Counted from the first letter of the stretch, positions 17,986 through 27,720 are shown. The stretch: DNA of 64,000 nucleotides from Candidatus Thiosymbion ectosymbiont of Catanema sp. Cochon2018 (GCA_011392765.1 WYCW01000004.1:1-64000), one strand, 5' to 3'. Numbers and translations are program-made. The notes: generated from the letters alone by a model not told the origin.

Positions 17986-18222
17986 ATGAAGAAAACCGAA
18001 GGCGAGAAAATCCAGTTCGCTGTTTGCATCAGTAACGAAGGTTATCCGGGATCTCTGGAGGTGGGAAAACTGTATCGAGTTATCGCCGATGAGCAGGCGA
18101 ACGCTCATGGCTACCTCCGGGTGATCGATGAAAGCGGAGAAGATTATGCCTACACGAAGGATCGCTTCTTTCCGATCGAGGTCCCGGCAACCTTGGAGCA
18201 GGAATTGAGCAAGGTTGCATAG
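17986..18222 (+). CDS. Small conserved hypothetical protein
   Basis: 78 residues from ATG 17986; upstream sequence in frame is repeat-derived (CCACAGAGACACAGAGAACA). The protein has one cysteine, an SLEVGKLYRVIADEQANAHG segment and an aromatic DYAYTKDRFFP motif. I recall similar short orphan proteins in many bacteria (kLYrv.pDe.a...g.lRViDEsGEDY) without known function. Probably a small beta-rich domain. No operon partner. Confidence 0.65.
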   Translation: MKKTEGEKIQFAVCISNEGYPGSLEVGKLYRVIADEQANAHGYLRVIDESGEDYAYTKDRFFPIEVPATLEQELSKVA

Positions 18223-18290
18223 CCGACTATAGAGAAAAGGGTATACTTCAGGTAACTCAATCGGCACGTAGAAGTTCGAAAGGTTTATAG

Positions 18291-19430
18291 ATAACGGAAT
18301 GTATTATTTGTAGAGAGGAAAGGACCTCTTTCTCTGATGAGCATGTAATACCTGAAGCACTGGGCGGGTATTACCACATTCACACTATTTGTACTCAGTG
18401 CAATTCGGATCTCGGTTCGTCTGTGGATGCCAAACTTGTGGATCACTACCTTTCTAAATTTCAACGGTATCTACTTGGCATCAAGGGTAAGTCCAAGAGG
18501 TTTCCAAACCCTTTTTCGGGTACGCACCACTTGGAAGGCGATAAAGACAAAAAAGTCCAGCTAAGATCAGACAAAGATGGGGTGCCTACGCTATACACAA
18601 TCCCGAATGTCACATATACCAAGCAAGAAAATGGAAATACATTAGTTAGCGTAACGCTGGATGCAACTGATGAACATAAACTCGATGGAATATTAAGAAA
18701 AATATCTGAGAAGCATCAGGTTCCAATCGAGCGGCTCCAGAGGTGGAAGAGGGATGTAGTAAGCATTCAACAACCCACAATCCACGGCGAGCTTTCAATT
18801 GATATTAAGGAATCCAAAATAGGCCTATTGAAAATCGCATATGAATTTGCTGTAGATTCATTACCCAAGTACTTTGCCGATGAATCGTCTCGGAAGATCG
18901 CAAAAATATTGAAAAATGCGGAGTACGATTCGGTGGAGGACTATGTAAATATTGGCAATGGCTTCGATCATGAGCTATTTGCTTCGATGTCTAATTACCT
19001 TTAAGACTTACTCAAGTAAGCTTGTGGTGTTTGGTATTAATGATATAGAAAGGAAAAAATTCCGCAAAGTATCCTTGGAACAGCTCATGACAGAAATTTA
19101 CGCGCCGCCTGAACTACGACTCCTGTACCACTTTTCAAATGAACCAGAAATGAAAGAATTTCTAAGGCTAGAAAAAGACGAAGAGTTTGGGTTTATGTAG
19201 ATAATGGAAGTTCTCCCTTGTTTAGTCGCGCGGGAGACCGCCTGGGATATAATCTCCATCAAAAAGCACAGCAGATGGGAACGGCGGTCGTTTCGGAATC
19301 TTTGGAGAGTGGTGGTGTGGTTCATACATATCCGATAGATGACGAAGTGTACGTAAAAATAATGCCATCGGAGAAATTAGTCAGAATAGTTGCAGTGCGT
19401 GAAGAAATTCACCAAGTAGGTAGGTTATGA
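18291..19430 (+). pseudogene. HNH endonuclease, decayed (lost start codon, two frameshifts)
   Basis: Reading from 18291 gives TECIICREERTSFSDEHVIP then EALGG and CTQCNSDLG: two CxxC pairs around an EHVIPEALGG motif, as in HNH_5-type nucleases. The only sensible start position is an ATA codon at 18291, eight bases after AAAGG, where ATG would be expected. The frame stops at 19004 but continues one frame over (FKTYSSKLVVFGIND...) to 19200, and then back in the first frame (VYVDNGSSPLFSRAGDRLGY...) to 19430. Joined, it would be about 380 residues. Unlikely to be functional unless ATA is used and frameshifts are sequencing errors. Confidence 0.65.
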
Positions 19431-19540
19431 ATGAAAACGCATCTAATCATCACATGCATTCGAACAGCAAAAAGAACAGCTCATTTCTTGTTCTATTTTT
19501 TTGCTGCTGGGGATGTGAAGCGTTAGAGAAAGCAATTTAA

Positions 19541-19945
19541 ATGGAAACTAACCGCGACACCGAAATCTTTCTCGCCTACTCGAATAAGGATCGCCCGTGG
19601 GTGGAGCAATTTTCTTCCGCATTGCGCGATGCAGGCATCAAATCCTGGTTCGACGTAGCGAATCTAGCGCCTGGAACATCCTTGGAGGAGCAACTCGAAT
19701 CGGCGCTACGGATAAGCCGAACCTTTGTGCTCATCCTCACACCCAACAGCATCGGCAATCCTACGACTTTGTTCGAGCTCGGCGCCGCGATTGCAGATAA
19801 CAAGCGGATTACCCCCGTGGTTGCACAGGAGTTCGATCGGAAACGCAGCCCCATAAGGTTGGATCGTTATCAGTTTTTCGAAGAACCTTCCGCGCAGGAA
19901 GCCGGCAAGCGCGTGGCGGCGGCGCTCCAAAAGGCCGCGGCCTAA
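19541..19945 (+). CDS. Stand-alone TIR domain protein
   Basis: 134 residues that are entirely one TIR domain: EIFLAYSNKDRPWVEQFSSA at the start, WFDVANLAPG (BB-loop region) and TTLFELGAAI carrying Glu79 at the position of the catalytic glutamate of NAD-cleaving TIRs. No membrane segment or second domain. Bacterial TIR domains usually degrade NAD or make NAD-derived signals in phage defence, or act as virulence factors. No obvious sensor gene is adjacent; the neighbours are a dead HNH nuclease gene and a DUF6883/DUF4926 pair. It may be an effector left from a defence module. Confidence 0.8.
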   Translation: METNRDTEIFLAYSNKDRPWVEQFSSALRDAGIKSWFDVANLAPGTSLEEQLESALRISRTFVLILTPNSIGNPTTLFELGAAIADNKRITPVVAQEFDRKRSPIRLDRYQFFEEPSAQEAGKRVAAALQKAAA

Positions 19946-20011
19946 TTGAGATTGGGCAGGGAAATTTAGATAAAGTTCAGGTTATTCACTTTTCTTACAA
20001 GATCGGCATTT

Positions 20012-20350
20012 ATGAAAATACCAAATTCTGAACATGCGATAGTGGACATAAGGAAACTCCGAGAATACTGTCTCAACACCCGGCACAGGATAGGCAGGAA
20101 TAAGGCGCGGCTATTTGCATCTGCTTTAGGAGTAACAATTGACGATGCCGAAACGCTTCGGGAAATCCTTCTTTCGGCCGTGCAAGAATACGATGCCAAA
20201 ATTGGTTTAAAAGATGATTATGGACAAAGATATCAGATTGATTTTCCAATGAGTTGGAACCAAAAGCAAGCGATAGTTCGCTGTACTTGGATCATTGAGC
20301 CGGACGTGCCAAATCCAAAATTGACAAGCTGTTACATATTGAAAAAATAA
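20012..20350 (+). CDS. DUF6883 family protein
   Basis: 112 residues beginning MKIPNSEHAIVDIRKLREYC. The pattern (SEHAIVDIRKLREYCLNT, then RHRIGRNKARLFASALG and a C-terminal VRCTWIIEPDVPNPKLTSCY) is that of the DUF6883 family as I recall it. The family is often found next to DUF4926 genes, as here (12 bp apart). The pair has been regarded as toxin-antitoxin-like, but I know of no proof. AT-rich, likely acquired. Confidence 0.6.
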   Translation: MKIPNSEHAIVDIRKLREYCLNTRHRIGRNKARLFASALGVTIDDAETLREILLSAVQEYDAKIGLKDDYGQRYQIDFPMSWNQKQAIVRCTWIIEPDVPNPKLTSCYILKK

Positions 20351-20362
20351 AGAGGTAAAACG

Positions 20363-20599
20363 ATGAAAAAAAATGTAAAACTATATGACGTTGTAGCACT
20401 GACCGTCGATTTGCCCGAATACAAACTGAAAAGGGGCTATGTTGGAACTATTGTGGAGAGTCTTGCAAATGGTTCCGCTTTTGAAGTGGAGTTCAGTGAT
20501 AGTGAAGGAAATTCCTACGCCTCACTTGGCCTAAGAAAGGATCAGCTTATCGTTTTGCACTATGATCCATTTCCGGAGGATATATCAATTTCGGCATAG
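20363..20599 (+). CDS. DUF4926 family protein
   Basis: 78 residues starting at ATG 20363 after AAAGAGG. Segments LYDVVALTVDLPEYKLKRGY and VGTIVE...FEVEFSDSEG are characteristic of DUF4926, a small SH3-like beta domain. Co-oriented with the DUF6883 gene 12 bp upstream; likely one operon and possibly a two-component module. Function not established. Confidence 0.65.
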   Translation: MKKNVKLYDVVALTVDLPEYKLKRGYVGTIVESLANGSAFEVEFSDSEGNSYASLGLRKDQLIVLHYDPFPEDISISA

Positions 20600-20654
20600 T
20601 CAACAATGACGAGGTGGGGTCTGAATCATTACACCAATTCACGCTTTACAACCC

Positions 20655-22112
20655 ATGCTTATCCACGACCAATCACGCCCCGGACGCCGCGCCGCCGCCC
20701 AGGCCCCACTCGCACCGGCCGCGGCCCCGGACGACCTACCGAAACATCTACGCCGCAAGCGGCGGCCCGCTCTGCCGGAGGTCTCCGAGCTCCAGGCCGT
20801 GCGTCATTACACCCGGCTGTCGCAGCGGAATTTCTCCATCGATACCCATTTCTACCCCCTGGGCTCCTGCACCATGAAGTACAACCCCAGGGCCTGCAAC
20901 AGTCTGGCCTCGCTGCCGGGTTTCCTGGGGCGTCACCCGCTGGCCCCCGCCAGTCACGGCCAGGGCGTCATGGCCTGTCTGTATGAGCTGCTGGAGATCC
21001 TCAAGGAGGTCTCCGGTATGCACGCGGTCTCCCTGGCACCGGCCGCCGGTGCCCAGGGTGAATTCGCCGGCGTGGCCATGATCCGTGCCTATCACCGGGC
21101 CAGAGGGGACGCCGCACGCAACGAGATCCTGATCCCCGATGCGGCCCACGGGACCAACCCGGCCTCGGCGGTCATGTGCGGTTATCGGGTCAAAGAAATC
21201 CCCACCGGGAACGACGGCGACCTGGACCTTGCCGCCCTGCGTGCTGCCCTCGGTCCCCGGACCGCCGGCATCATGCTCACCAACCCGAGTACCCTGGGTC
21301 TGTTCGACCGCAACATCCGAGAAATCGCCGCCAGGGTGCATGAAGCCGGCGGCCTGCTCTATTACGACGGTGCCAATCTCAACGCCATCCTGGGCAAGGT
21401 GCGCCCCGGCGACATGGGTTTTGACGTGATTCACATCAACCTCCACAAGACCTTCTCCACCCCCCACGGCGGCGGCGGTCCGGGTGCGGGTCCGGTGGGG
21501 GTGTCGGAGCGCCTGGAGCCCTATCTGCCGGTGCCCCTGGTGACCTACGACGGCACCGACTACGCCTGGCTCGACGAGACGGCGCGCCCGGACAGCATCG
21601 GTCGTCTTACCGCCTTCGGCGGCAATACTGGGATCTTGCTGCGGGCCTATATCTATGCCCGTATGCTCGGCCCCCAGGGTATGCAACGGGTGGCCGAATT
21701 CGCCACCCTCAATGCCAACTATCTGCTCCGGCGCCTGATCGAGGCCGGCTTCGAGCCCGCTTACGGGAAGCGTCGTGCCAGTCATGAGCTGGTGGTTACC
21801 CTGCGCCGAGAGGCCAAGGAGCTGGGGGTCAACACCATGGATTTTGCCAAGCGCCTGCTGGACTACGGCTTCCACGCCCCCACCACCTATTTCCCGCTGC
21901 TGGTCCCCGAGTGCCTGCTGATCGAGCCCACGGAAAGCGAGACCCGGGAAGAGTTGGACGGCTTCGTGGCGGCCCTGGTAAAGATCCGGACGGAAGCACG
22001 GGAGCAACCGGACCTGGTCAAGGGTGCGCCTCACCGGCTGCCGGTGCGCCGCCTGGACGAGGTACGCGCCGCCCGCCACCTGGATCTGGCGTGGACGCCC
22101 GGCGATGGCTAA
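20655..22112 (+). CDS. gcvPB: Glycine dehydrogenase (decarboxylating) subunit 2
   Basis: 485 residues; the PLP-binding half of the P protein. The PLP lysine is in [18 protein letters not shown]. Other family markers are [30 protein letters not shown] and [10 protein letters not shown]. The N-terminus ([11 protein letters not shown]...) agrees with the GcvPB family and has no close ribosome site, perhaps because upstream sequence was replaced by the island. The stop overlaps the dgkA start by 8 bp. Needs GcvPA (14075), GcvT and GcvH from the same strand. Confidence 0.97.
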   Translation: MLIHDQSRPGRRAAAQAPLAPAAAPDDLPKHLRRKRRPALPEVSELQAVRHYTRLSQRNFSIDTHFYPLGSCTMKYNPRACNSLASLPGFLGRHPLAPASHGQGVMACLYELLEILKEVSGMHAVSLAPAAGAQGEFAGVAMIRAYHRARGDAARNEILIPDAAHGTNPASAVMCGYRVKEIPTGNDGDLDLAALRAALGPRTAGIMLTNPSTLGLFDRNIREIAARVHEAGGLLYYDGANLNAILGKVRPGDMGFDVIHINLHKTFSTPHGGGGPGAGPVGVSERLEPYLPVPLVTYDGTDYAWLDETARPDSIGRLTAFGGNTGILLRAYIYARMLGPQGMQRVAEFATLNANYLLRRLIEAGFEPAYGKRRASHELVVTLRREAKELGVNTMDFAKRLLDYGFHAPTTYFPLLVPECLLIEPTESETREELDGFVAALVKIRTEAREQPDLVKGAPHRLPVRRLDEVRAARHLDLAWTPGDG

Positions 22113-22476
22113 CGGTACCGCCACCGGCTGGCGCCGCATCGTCAGGGCCTTCGGCTTTTCCATGCAGGGTTTTAAGACCTGCTACGAGCTGGAGGAGGCG
22201 TTCCGCCAGGAGGTGTGGGTGCTCATCCCGCTGTTGCCCCTGGGCCTGTGGCTCGGCGAGACCCCCCTGGAGCGGGCGGTGCTGACCGGCAGCCTGCTGA
22301 TCGTGCCGATCGTCGAGCTGCTCAACTCCGCCATCGAGGCCAACGTGGATCGGGTCGGCCTGGAGCGCCACGAACTCTCCGGGCGCGCCAAGGACATCGC
22401 CTCCGCCGCCGTCCTGCTCAGCATCCTGTTTGCCGCGGTGGTCTGGGGCCTGATACTTATTCCTAAGTGGCTGTGA
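22105..22476 (+). CDS. dgkA: Diacylglycerol kinase
   Basis: 123 residues with three membrane helices; phosphorylates diacylglycerol with ATP to phosphatidate at the inner membrane and so recycles lipid from membrane-derived oligosaccharide or LPS modification. The signature [16 protein letters not shown], followed by [10 protein letters not shown], is intact. Start ATG 22105 lies inside the end of gcvPB (8 bp overlap), so translation is coupled. Its product phosphatidate is also the substrate of the CdsA-like enzyme at 11571. Confidence 0.95.
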   Translation: MANGTATGWRRIVRAFGFSMQGFKTCYELEEAFRQEVWVLIPLLPLGLWLGETPLERAVLTGSLLIVPIVELLNSAIEANVDRVGLERHELSGRAKDIASAAVLLSILFAAVVWGLILIPKWL

Positions 22477-22482
22477 CGAACC

Positions 22483-22619
22483 CTAGGGGGCGTTCTCAAT
22501 CTGGGGTTTTTACTTGCATTAGAACCACGGATGAACACAGATAAATACGGATTGTGATTTGTGTTTATCTGTGTCCATCCGTGGTTCTTCGGTGCGGTTC
22601 GTTTGAGAACGTCCCCTAG
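22483..22619. mobile_element. Palindromic element family B, copy 3
   Basis: Ends CTAGGGGGCGTTCTCAATC and TTTGAGAACGTCCCCTAG. The core is the hairpin ACCACGGATGAACACAGATA / TATCTGTGTCCATCCGTGGT. Begins 7 bp after the dgkA stop and may act as a transcription terminator for gcvPB-dgkA. Confidence 0.82.
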
Positions 22620-22741
22620 TACAAACGCTCTCGACTACCGATAACCTTAGAGGATGAGTGATGAGTGATGAGGGCGAAATGATGCGGATTCATCACTCAT
22701 CACTCATCATTCCCCATTCTCCCAAGTGGATTCGACGAACC

Positions 22742-23272
22742 ATGACCGAACACTTCCAAGACACCGGCTTTGTTTCGCTCAAGATCGCGCTCCTGACTGT
22801 ATCCGACAGTCGCACCGAGGCCGACGACACCTCCGGCAACCAGCTCCGAAGCCGGGTCGAGCAGGCAGGCCACGAGGTGGTCGCCAAGAAAATCGTTCCG
22901 GACGACATTTACCGGATGCGCGCCGTTTTCTCCCGCTGGATCGCCGACCCTCAGGTACAGGTGATATTGGCTACCGGCGGCACCGGCATCACCGGACGGG
23001 ACAGTACCCCGGAGGCGATCACACCCCTGCTCGACAAACAAATCGAAGGCTTCGGCGAACTCTTCCGGGCTCTCTCCTTCGAGGAGGTCGGTCCCGCCAC
23101 GATTCAGTCCCGGACCCTGGCGGGCCTGGCCAACGGCACCTTCATCTTCTGCCTGCCCGGCTCCAGCGGTGCCTGTCGGACCGCCTGGGACAAGATCCTG
23201 CAGCCCCAGCTCGACCACCGTACCCGACCCTGCAACTTCGCCCAGCTCATACCGCGTCTGCTGGAGAAGTAG
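22742..23272 (+). CDS. moaB: Molybdenum cofactor biosynthesis protein B
   Basis: 176 residues from ATG 22742; an upstream in-frame extension is in a small direct repeat (GATGAGTGATGAGTGATGAG) and is unlikely to be coding. MoaB-family core: LLTVSDSRTEADDTSGNQL, LATGGTGITGRDSTPEA and FCLPGSSGACRTAW. Molybdopterin adenylyltransferase-like protein in molybdenum cofactor synthesis. Other moa genes are not in the window. No linkage with mltB is implied by the 38 bp gap, although co-transcription is possible. Confidence 0.93.
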   Translation: MTEHFQDTGFVSLKIALLTVSDSRTEADDTSGNQLRSRVEQAGHEVVAKKIVPDDIYRMRAVFSRWIADPQVQVILATGGTGITGRDSTPEAITPLLDKQIEGFGELFRALSFEEVGPATIQSRTLAGLANGTFIFCLPGSSGACRTAWDKILQPQLDHRTRPCNFAQLIPRLLEK

Positions 23273-23310
23273 TCAGTACCAACTGGAGAAATTACCACTA
23301 CCCCTCCAGC

Positions 23311-25188
23311 ATGAGTCTATCTGGGACCAGGTTCCGAAGCGAACGATCGCCCCGATGGAATATTTCCGTACCGGAACACGGACCGTTACATCCCTCCCTG
23401 ACACCCGCCAGGACGGGGTTTTCACTGCTGTGTGTTCTTCTCGTTGCCACCACCCTCCCTAGCGCCGCCCCCAATGACGAAGTATCCGGCCTTGTCCATT
23501 CCGCACCGGACAGGTGTCGGAGCCTAGACGAATCGAGTATACGCGGGGCACGGGTCCTTATCGGCGGACATGACTATGGACGGACTCGGTTTGCCGCCGA
23601 GCTGGGTTGTGGCAAGCATCGCGTGCGTGTCGAAAAGACCGGGTACCTCTCCTTCAAGCGCACCCTGCGCTTGAAGCTGAAAGGGCTGGAATCGGTACAC
23701 CCGATACTCAGGCCCTTAGAGCAGGTAGAACCGCCGGCACGGATTCCGATCGACCAACCCAAGGTGGCCCACGCGCCGGGGCCGACAGTCGGCTGTCCGA
23801 TCACTGTCGATAAGATGCATCCCGAGGAGGATTCCAAGGCGGCCTCTTTCCCCCAATGGCTTGAAGGAAACAAGACGCAGGCCGAACAGTGCGGCATCTC
23901 CCCGACGATCATCGCGGCCGCCTTCCGAGATGTACGCCCGCTTGGTCGGGTCGTTAAGCACGACCGGAAACAGGCGGAGTACAGCAAGACCTTCTTCGAG
24001 TACCTGAACAACAGGGTCTCGAGCAGCCTCGTCAGCAAGGGGCGCGCACGTATCAAACAGCATCGGGCCCTGTTGGCGAAGCTCGAAGACAAGTATGAGG
24101 TTCCGGCGGAGATTCTGGTCGCTCTGTGGGGTCTGGAGTCGGACTACGGTGCCGCTACGGGCAATACACCCGTGGTCGCTGCCCTGAGCACCCTGGTCTA
24201 TGATGGCCGGCGCCGGGATTTCTACCAGCGCGAACTTCTGAGTGCGCTCCGCATCCTGGAGCAGGGTCACATAAAGCCGGACCGGATGCTCGGCTCCTGG
24301 GCCGGAGCCATGGGACAGCTTCAATTCATGCCCTCTACCTATCTTAAGTGGGGGGTGGACGCCGATGGTGACGAGCGAGTGGATATCTGGCGGTCGGTGC
24401 CGGATACCTTGGAATCCGCCGCCAATTACCTGGCGGGCATCGGATGGCAACCTGGGCAACCCTGGGGCGTCGAGGTCAGATTGCCTGCCGGTTTCGACGC
24501 CTATCAGGCACGCCTGTCTTGGAAGCAAAGCAACGACGCCTGGAACACCCTCAAGGTCCGACTTGCGGATGGCCAGTCGCTTCCCGTCTCGGACACGGTC
24601 GGTTCCATCATCCTGCCGGCCGGAATCCGCGGACCTGCCTTCCTGGTGTACGCCAATTTTCAGGTCATCACCCAATGGAACAGATCTCTGTTCTACGCCC
24701 TGTCCGTCGGTCATTTATCCGACCGCCTGGCGGGCAAGGAAGGACTGGTGGGCAAGCCTCCTCCGGGGGACAGCTCGCTGCGTATCAGCGTGGTGAAGGC
24801 TATGCAGGCGGATCTCAAGGCTCTGGGGTTCGATGCGGGCAAGCCGGACGGCATGGTCGGCAGGCGGACACGCCAGGCACTACGCGACTATCAAAAATCC
24901 CGCGGCATCCCCGCCGACGCCTATCCGACCCCCAAGTTGGCGGCGCGGCTACGCAAGGAAGCTGCCGCTGGATCAGGGAAAGTCCAAACCGGCCTGGGCC
25001 GCCAAGACATCCAACGCCTGCAGAAACATCTCAAAAGGCTCGGCTATCAAGTAGGCAAGCCGGACGGGATCATGGGAGCCAATACCCGGAAAGCGATGCA
25101 CGCCTACCTGCGTGACCACGACCTGCCGTTGGTGAACGAGCCGACCCGCGAGATCATTCAGCGGCTGGCCAGAGAGCCCGACGCCTGA
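23311..25188 (+). CDS. MltB-type lytic murein transglycosylase with PEGA and peptidoglycan-binding domains
   Basis: 625 residues from ATG 23311. A hydrophobic export segment is at about 38-52. Residues about 75-130 resemble a PEGA domain (GARVLIGGHDYGRTRF, KTGYLSFKRTLRL). The SLT_2/MltB catalytic domain spans about 185-480, with the catalytic glutamate in WGLESDYGAATGNT and the GAMGQLQFMPSTYLKW motif. Two C-terminal peptidoglycan-binding repeats follow (LKALGFDAGKPDGMVGRRTR and LKRLGYQVGKPDGIMGANTR). It cleaves the glycan backbone of murein to anhydro-muropeptides in the periplasm. The PEGA segment and double binding domains make it longer than E. coli MltB (about 360). Confidence 0.92.
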   Translation: MSLSGTRFRSERSPRWNISVPEHGPLHPSLTPARTGFSLLCVLLVATTLPSAAPNDEVSGLVHSAPDRCRSLDESSIRGARVLIGGHDYGRTRFAAELGCGKHRVRVEKTGYLSFKRTLRLKLKGLESVHPILRPLEQVEPPARIPIDQPKVAHAPGPTVGCPITVDKMHPEEDSKAASFPQWLEGNKTQAEQCGISPTIIAAAFRDVRPLGRVVKHDRKQAEYSKTFFEYLNNRVSSSLVSKGRARIKQHRALLAKLEDKYEVPAEILVALWGLESDYGAATGNTPVVAALSTLVYDGRRRDFYQRELLSALRILEQGHIKPDRMLGSWAGAMGQLQFMPSTYLKWGVDADGDERVDIWRSVPDTLESAANYLAGIGWQPGQPWGVEVRLPAGFDAYQARLSWKQSNDAWNTLKVRLADGQSLPVSDTVGSIILPAGIRGPAFLVYANFQVITQWNRSLFYALSVGHLSDRLAGKEGLVGKPPPGDSSLRISVVKAMQADLKALGFDAGKPDGMVGRRTRQALRDYQKSRGIPADAYPTPKLAARLRKEAAAGSGKVQTGLGRQDIQRLQKHLKRLGYQVGKPDGIMGANTRKAMHAYLRDHDLPLVNEPTREIIQRLAREPDA

Positions 25189-25256
25189 TACCGCTGTGCC
25201 TCAATCCTTAATCGGAAGCAGCGTCGGGCTTCTCTCGGGCTTCTCGGCAATGACTT

Positions 25257-25458
25257 CCAGCGAGGCTTCACGTCAGACCGACGAGGCATGAATTCTCGCA
25301 CGGAAACCGGAGAACCACGAAAAGCACGAAAGGACACGAACCCTCATGCATGTGAATTCGTGTCCTTTCGTGTTTTTTGTGCCCTTCGTGGTTCCTGTTC
25401 CCCGCGTCCGCAAAACTTGACCCATTTGTAAAGATGCGGGTCCGTCAAGGAATCCTAG
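25257..25458 (-). mobile_element. Palindromic element family A, copy 7 (inverted)
   Basis: Reverse family A: left end CAGCGAGGCTTCACGTCAG (terminal CTAG changed to CCAG), right end GTCCGTCAAGGAATCCTAG. The inner hairpin is ACCACGAAAAGCACGAAAGG and complement. Lies between convergent mltB and the MotB-like gene. Confidence 0.82.
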
Positions 25459-25594
25459 CTGCGGGTCGCCGGTAGGGTAGACTGTGCCCACCAACGATTC
25501 GCCTAGCTTCAATGAAGCTGCGGTTGGTAGCTGCGACGCAGTTTTTGAGCTACCAAACTGCAAATGCATCGTCAAAGAATGCGGTATGCCCGCC

Positions 25595-26242
25595 TCAGTG
25601 CACCGAGACATTTCCCTCTCTATCTACTGAGATCGTTGCTACGTGCTCCTTCTGGCCTTTTCGGGCCAGGCGCGTCTCCGGCATCGGGTTGCTGTCGTCG
25701 CGGTGGAATAGGCGTCCCTTGACCACGACCGGCTTACGTCTGTCCTTGACGGCAAAGAGTTTGATATAGACCTTGTAGTCTCCCGGCGGGGCATCACGAA
25801 TCTCCCACACCTCATTACCCGGACCGTTGATGTTGTCCTCGCTGAGCTCCCCGGGACGGCCGGGGACAGTCTTTTGCCGGAACCAGAACTCGGCCCCGGA
25901 CGGATCTACAAGGTGTAGGTCCACGTCATCGCGCGTGTCCCAGCGCACATAAAGCACCAAGAACGTCTTGGCCAACTGCCGGGCCAGGTCCTCCGCGCGT
26001 CGGCGTTGCCGTTCGGCCTCCGCCTGGGTCTGGCGCGCCTGCTCCTGTGCTTCCGCCACATCCTGCCGAAGCGAGGCAACCGTCTGCTGCAGCCTATCAA
26101 TGATCGCCTGGTAATCGATGCTCTCTTTTTTGTAATAGGGTATCAGCACGACCATGATGATAAGGAAGGCCGCCATAGCCCCGGAGATAACGTCCAGCAT
26201 GGATAGATTGAAGATGTTTATCTCGCGGTTACGCGGCTTCAT
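25595..26242 (-). CDS. MotB/ExbD-like membrane protein with coiled coil and DUF2135-like domain
   Basis: 215 residues. One membrane helix at about 12-34 (NLSMLDVISGAMAAFLIIMV) with Asp17 at its start, as in ExbD/MotB-type channel partners. A coiled coil rich in Gln/Glu/Arg follows (about 45-92), then a beta-rich domain with VRWDTRDDVDLHLVDPSG, resembling the DUF2135/YfaP family. It should sit in the inner membrane with the C-terminus in the periplasm. It lies downstream of the protease-FHA gene (71 bp) and the MotA-like gene on the same strand, so a proton-driven complex is plausible. It lacks the OmpA-type peptidoglycan anchor of true MotB. Role unknown. Confidence 0.6.
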   Translation of the reverse strand: MKPRNREINIFNLSMLDVISGAMAAFLIIMVVLIPYYKKESIDYQAIIDRLQQTVASLRQDVAEAQEQARQTQAEAERQRRRAEDLARQLAKTFLVLYVRWDTRDDVDLHLVDPSGAEFWFRQKTVPGRPGELSEDNINGPGNEVWEIRDAPPGDYKVYIKLFAVKDRRKPVVVKGRLFHRDDSNPMPETRLARKGQKEHVATISVDREGNVSVH

Positions 26243-26313
26243 GGTCCGAGTATGTCCCCTGATACGTTATGGATAGCAGTGGAGTAGCGGTTGCGACGAT
26301 CTGTTCCTGTCCG

Positions 26314-27658
26314 CTACTCCGGACCTACCTCGAAGCTGACCTCCGGCGCGCCCAGGTAAAAGCCGTCACCGGGCTTGAGTATTCGAACTTGACCGGGTGT
26401 TACACGCGCACCGCCGGTAAGAAAGGTTCCATTCGACGACCAGCAGTCCTCGAGTCGGAAAGACTCTGAGTCCGCGTCGTATGCAACGGTCGCGTGGCGT
26501 TTGCTCACACCCGGCTGATCCCTCGGCAGTACCAATTGGACCATGGCGGGATCACGACCAATAGCGACGGGTTGTCCGTTCGCTAGGGGTATGCTGATGC
26601 CTGCGTAAGGACCCCGGATGCCGCGTAACACGGCCTTTCCGGTCGATTCCGGCCCGCGGGGCGGCGGCTCACGGGGCAACATCCGTGAGGGGGCAAAGCC
26701 CCGGGTCAAGCCCTCCTTGACCAAAATCCGCCCGCGCCGAGTGGTCGCTACGGCAATCGCTGTCATGGTCAGCAGCGAGAGCAGAACCAAGACAGTGACC
26801 ATGAGTGGCTCACGGTGCCACAGACGCATCAAGGCACCGGGCCGGCTCGTACTGCCCTCATACTCGATGCCCAGGCGATCCAGAAAGGGCAGAATCTCGT
26901 CACTCACCACGGCCCAACCGATGCCCTCGCCCGACGGAACCCTCTGCAGGGTTATGCCGTTGCCCTCTACCGCGGGTACCGGAATCAATGCCTTGCTGGT
27001 GTTGACCCCAATGACCCGACCGTAGGCATCGAACAAGGGTCCACCGGAATTTCCGGGATTGATGGCGGCGCTGATCTGCACCAGTTGGGCCGCCCTGCCA
27101 GAGTTTTCGGGTGGAGGCAATACCCGGCTGACAATGCCGGCGGTCATCGTGGCCTCCGTGATCGCCGCGATACCCCCCATCTCGTCCGCCGCGCCGGGAA
27201 AGCCCACCGCGGTGACCGGATCTCGCCGCTCGATGGTACGGACGGTGGCAAAGCTCGCGTCGGGCCGTCCACTGGGGCGGTCCAGACGCAGGATGGCCAG
27301 ATCCTTATCCCGCATCGTGGGCCAGAACCTGAGCCCCGGTCCTGTCCCCGCGTTCGGCATGCAGCAGCACCAGGGCTCGACCGCCACCAGCGGTGCACTC
27401 CGTGACGTGCCAATTGGTAATCACGTAAGCGCCGCCACCTACCACGAAACCGGAGCCCCTTCCCAACTGTCCGCCGCCGTCGATACAGATCACACGCACC
27501 GTCGTATCGTGCATCTGGTCGGTGAGGGCATCCCCGACGGCTATTGTCGGCAACAGGCAGGCGGCAACTACAAAGACACATCGGGCTAGGGTATGGACGC
27601 CCCGGCACCTTGGCCCTCCGACTCTGACAGGGCCAGGAATAGCTATTCCTACGCTCAT
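26314..27658 (-). pseudogene. HtrA-like serine protease fused to FHA domain, frameshifted
   Basis: Two overlapping frames make one gene. The first (from ATG 27658 or 27664) has a signal segment (CVFVVAACLLPTIAVG) and the His motif YVITNWHV. It stops at 27305. The second picks up at about 27316 with the Asp motif (MRDKDLAILRL) and the Ser motif (AAINPGNSGGPLFDAYGRV). It then runs through a membrane helix (MVTVLVLLSLLTMTAIAVAT) to a C-terminal FHA domain (GRD, SKRHA, SSNGTFL). The break is between AHDA and KDLAI, a single-base shift. If real, the protease is inactive; if a sequencing error, this is a periplasmic trypsin-like protease with a cytoplasmic phosphothreonine reader. Confidence 0.7.
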
Positions 27659-27720
27659 GTTCATTACCACCAACCGCTCTTCGTCCTGACCCCGCACGGA
27701 TCTCGGTGAAACAGGGTGCG

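Noticed and set aside
20748-22163. Long minus-strand open frame opposite gcvPB (471 codons)
   Set aside because: Antisense shadow of gcvPB without any family motif.
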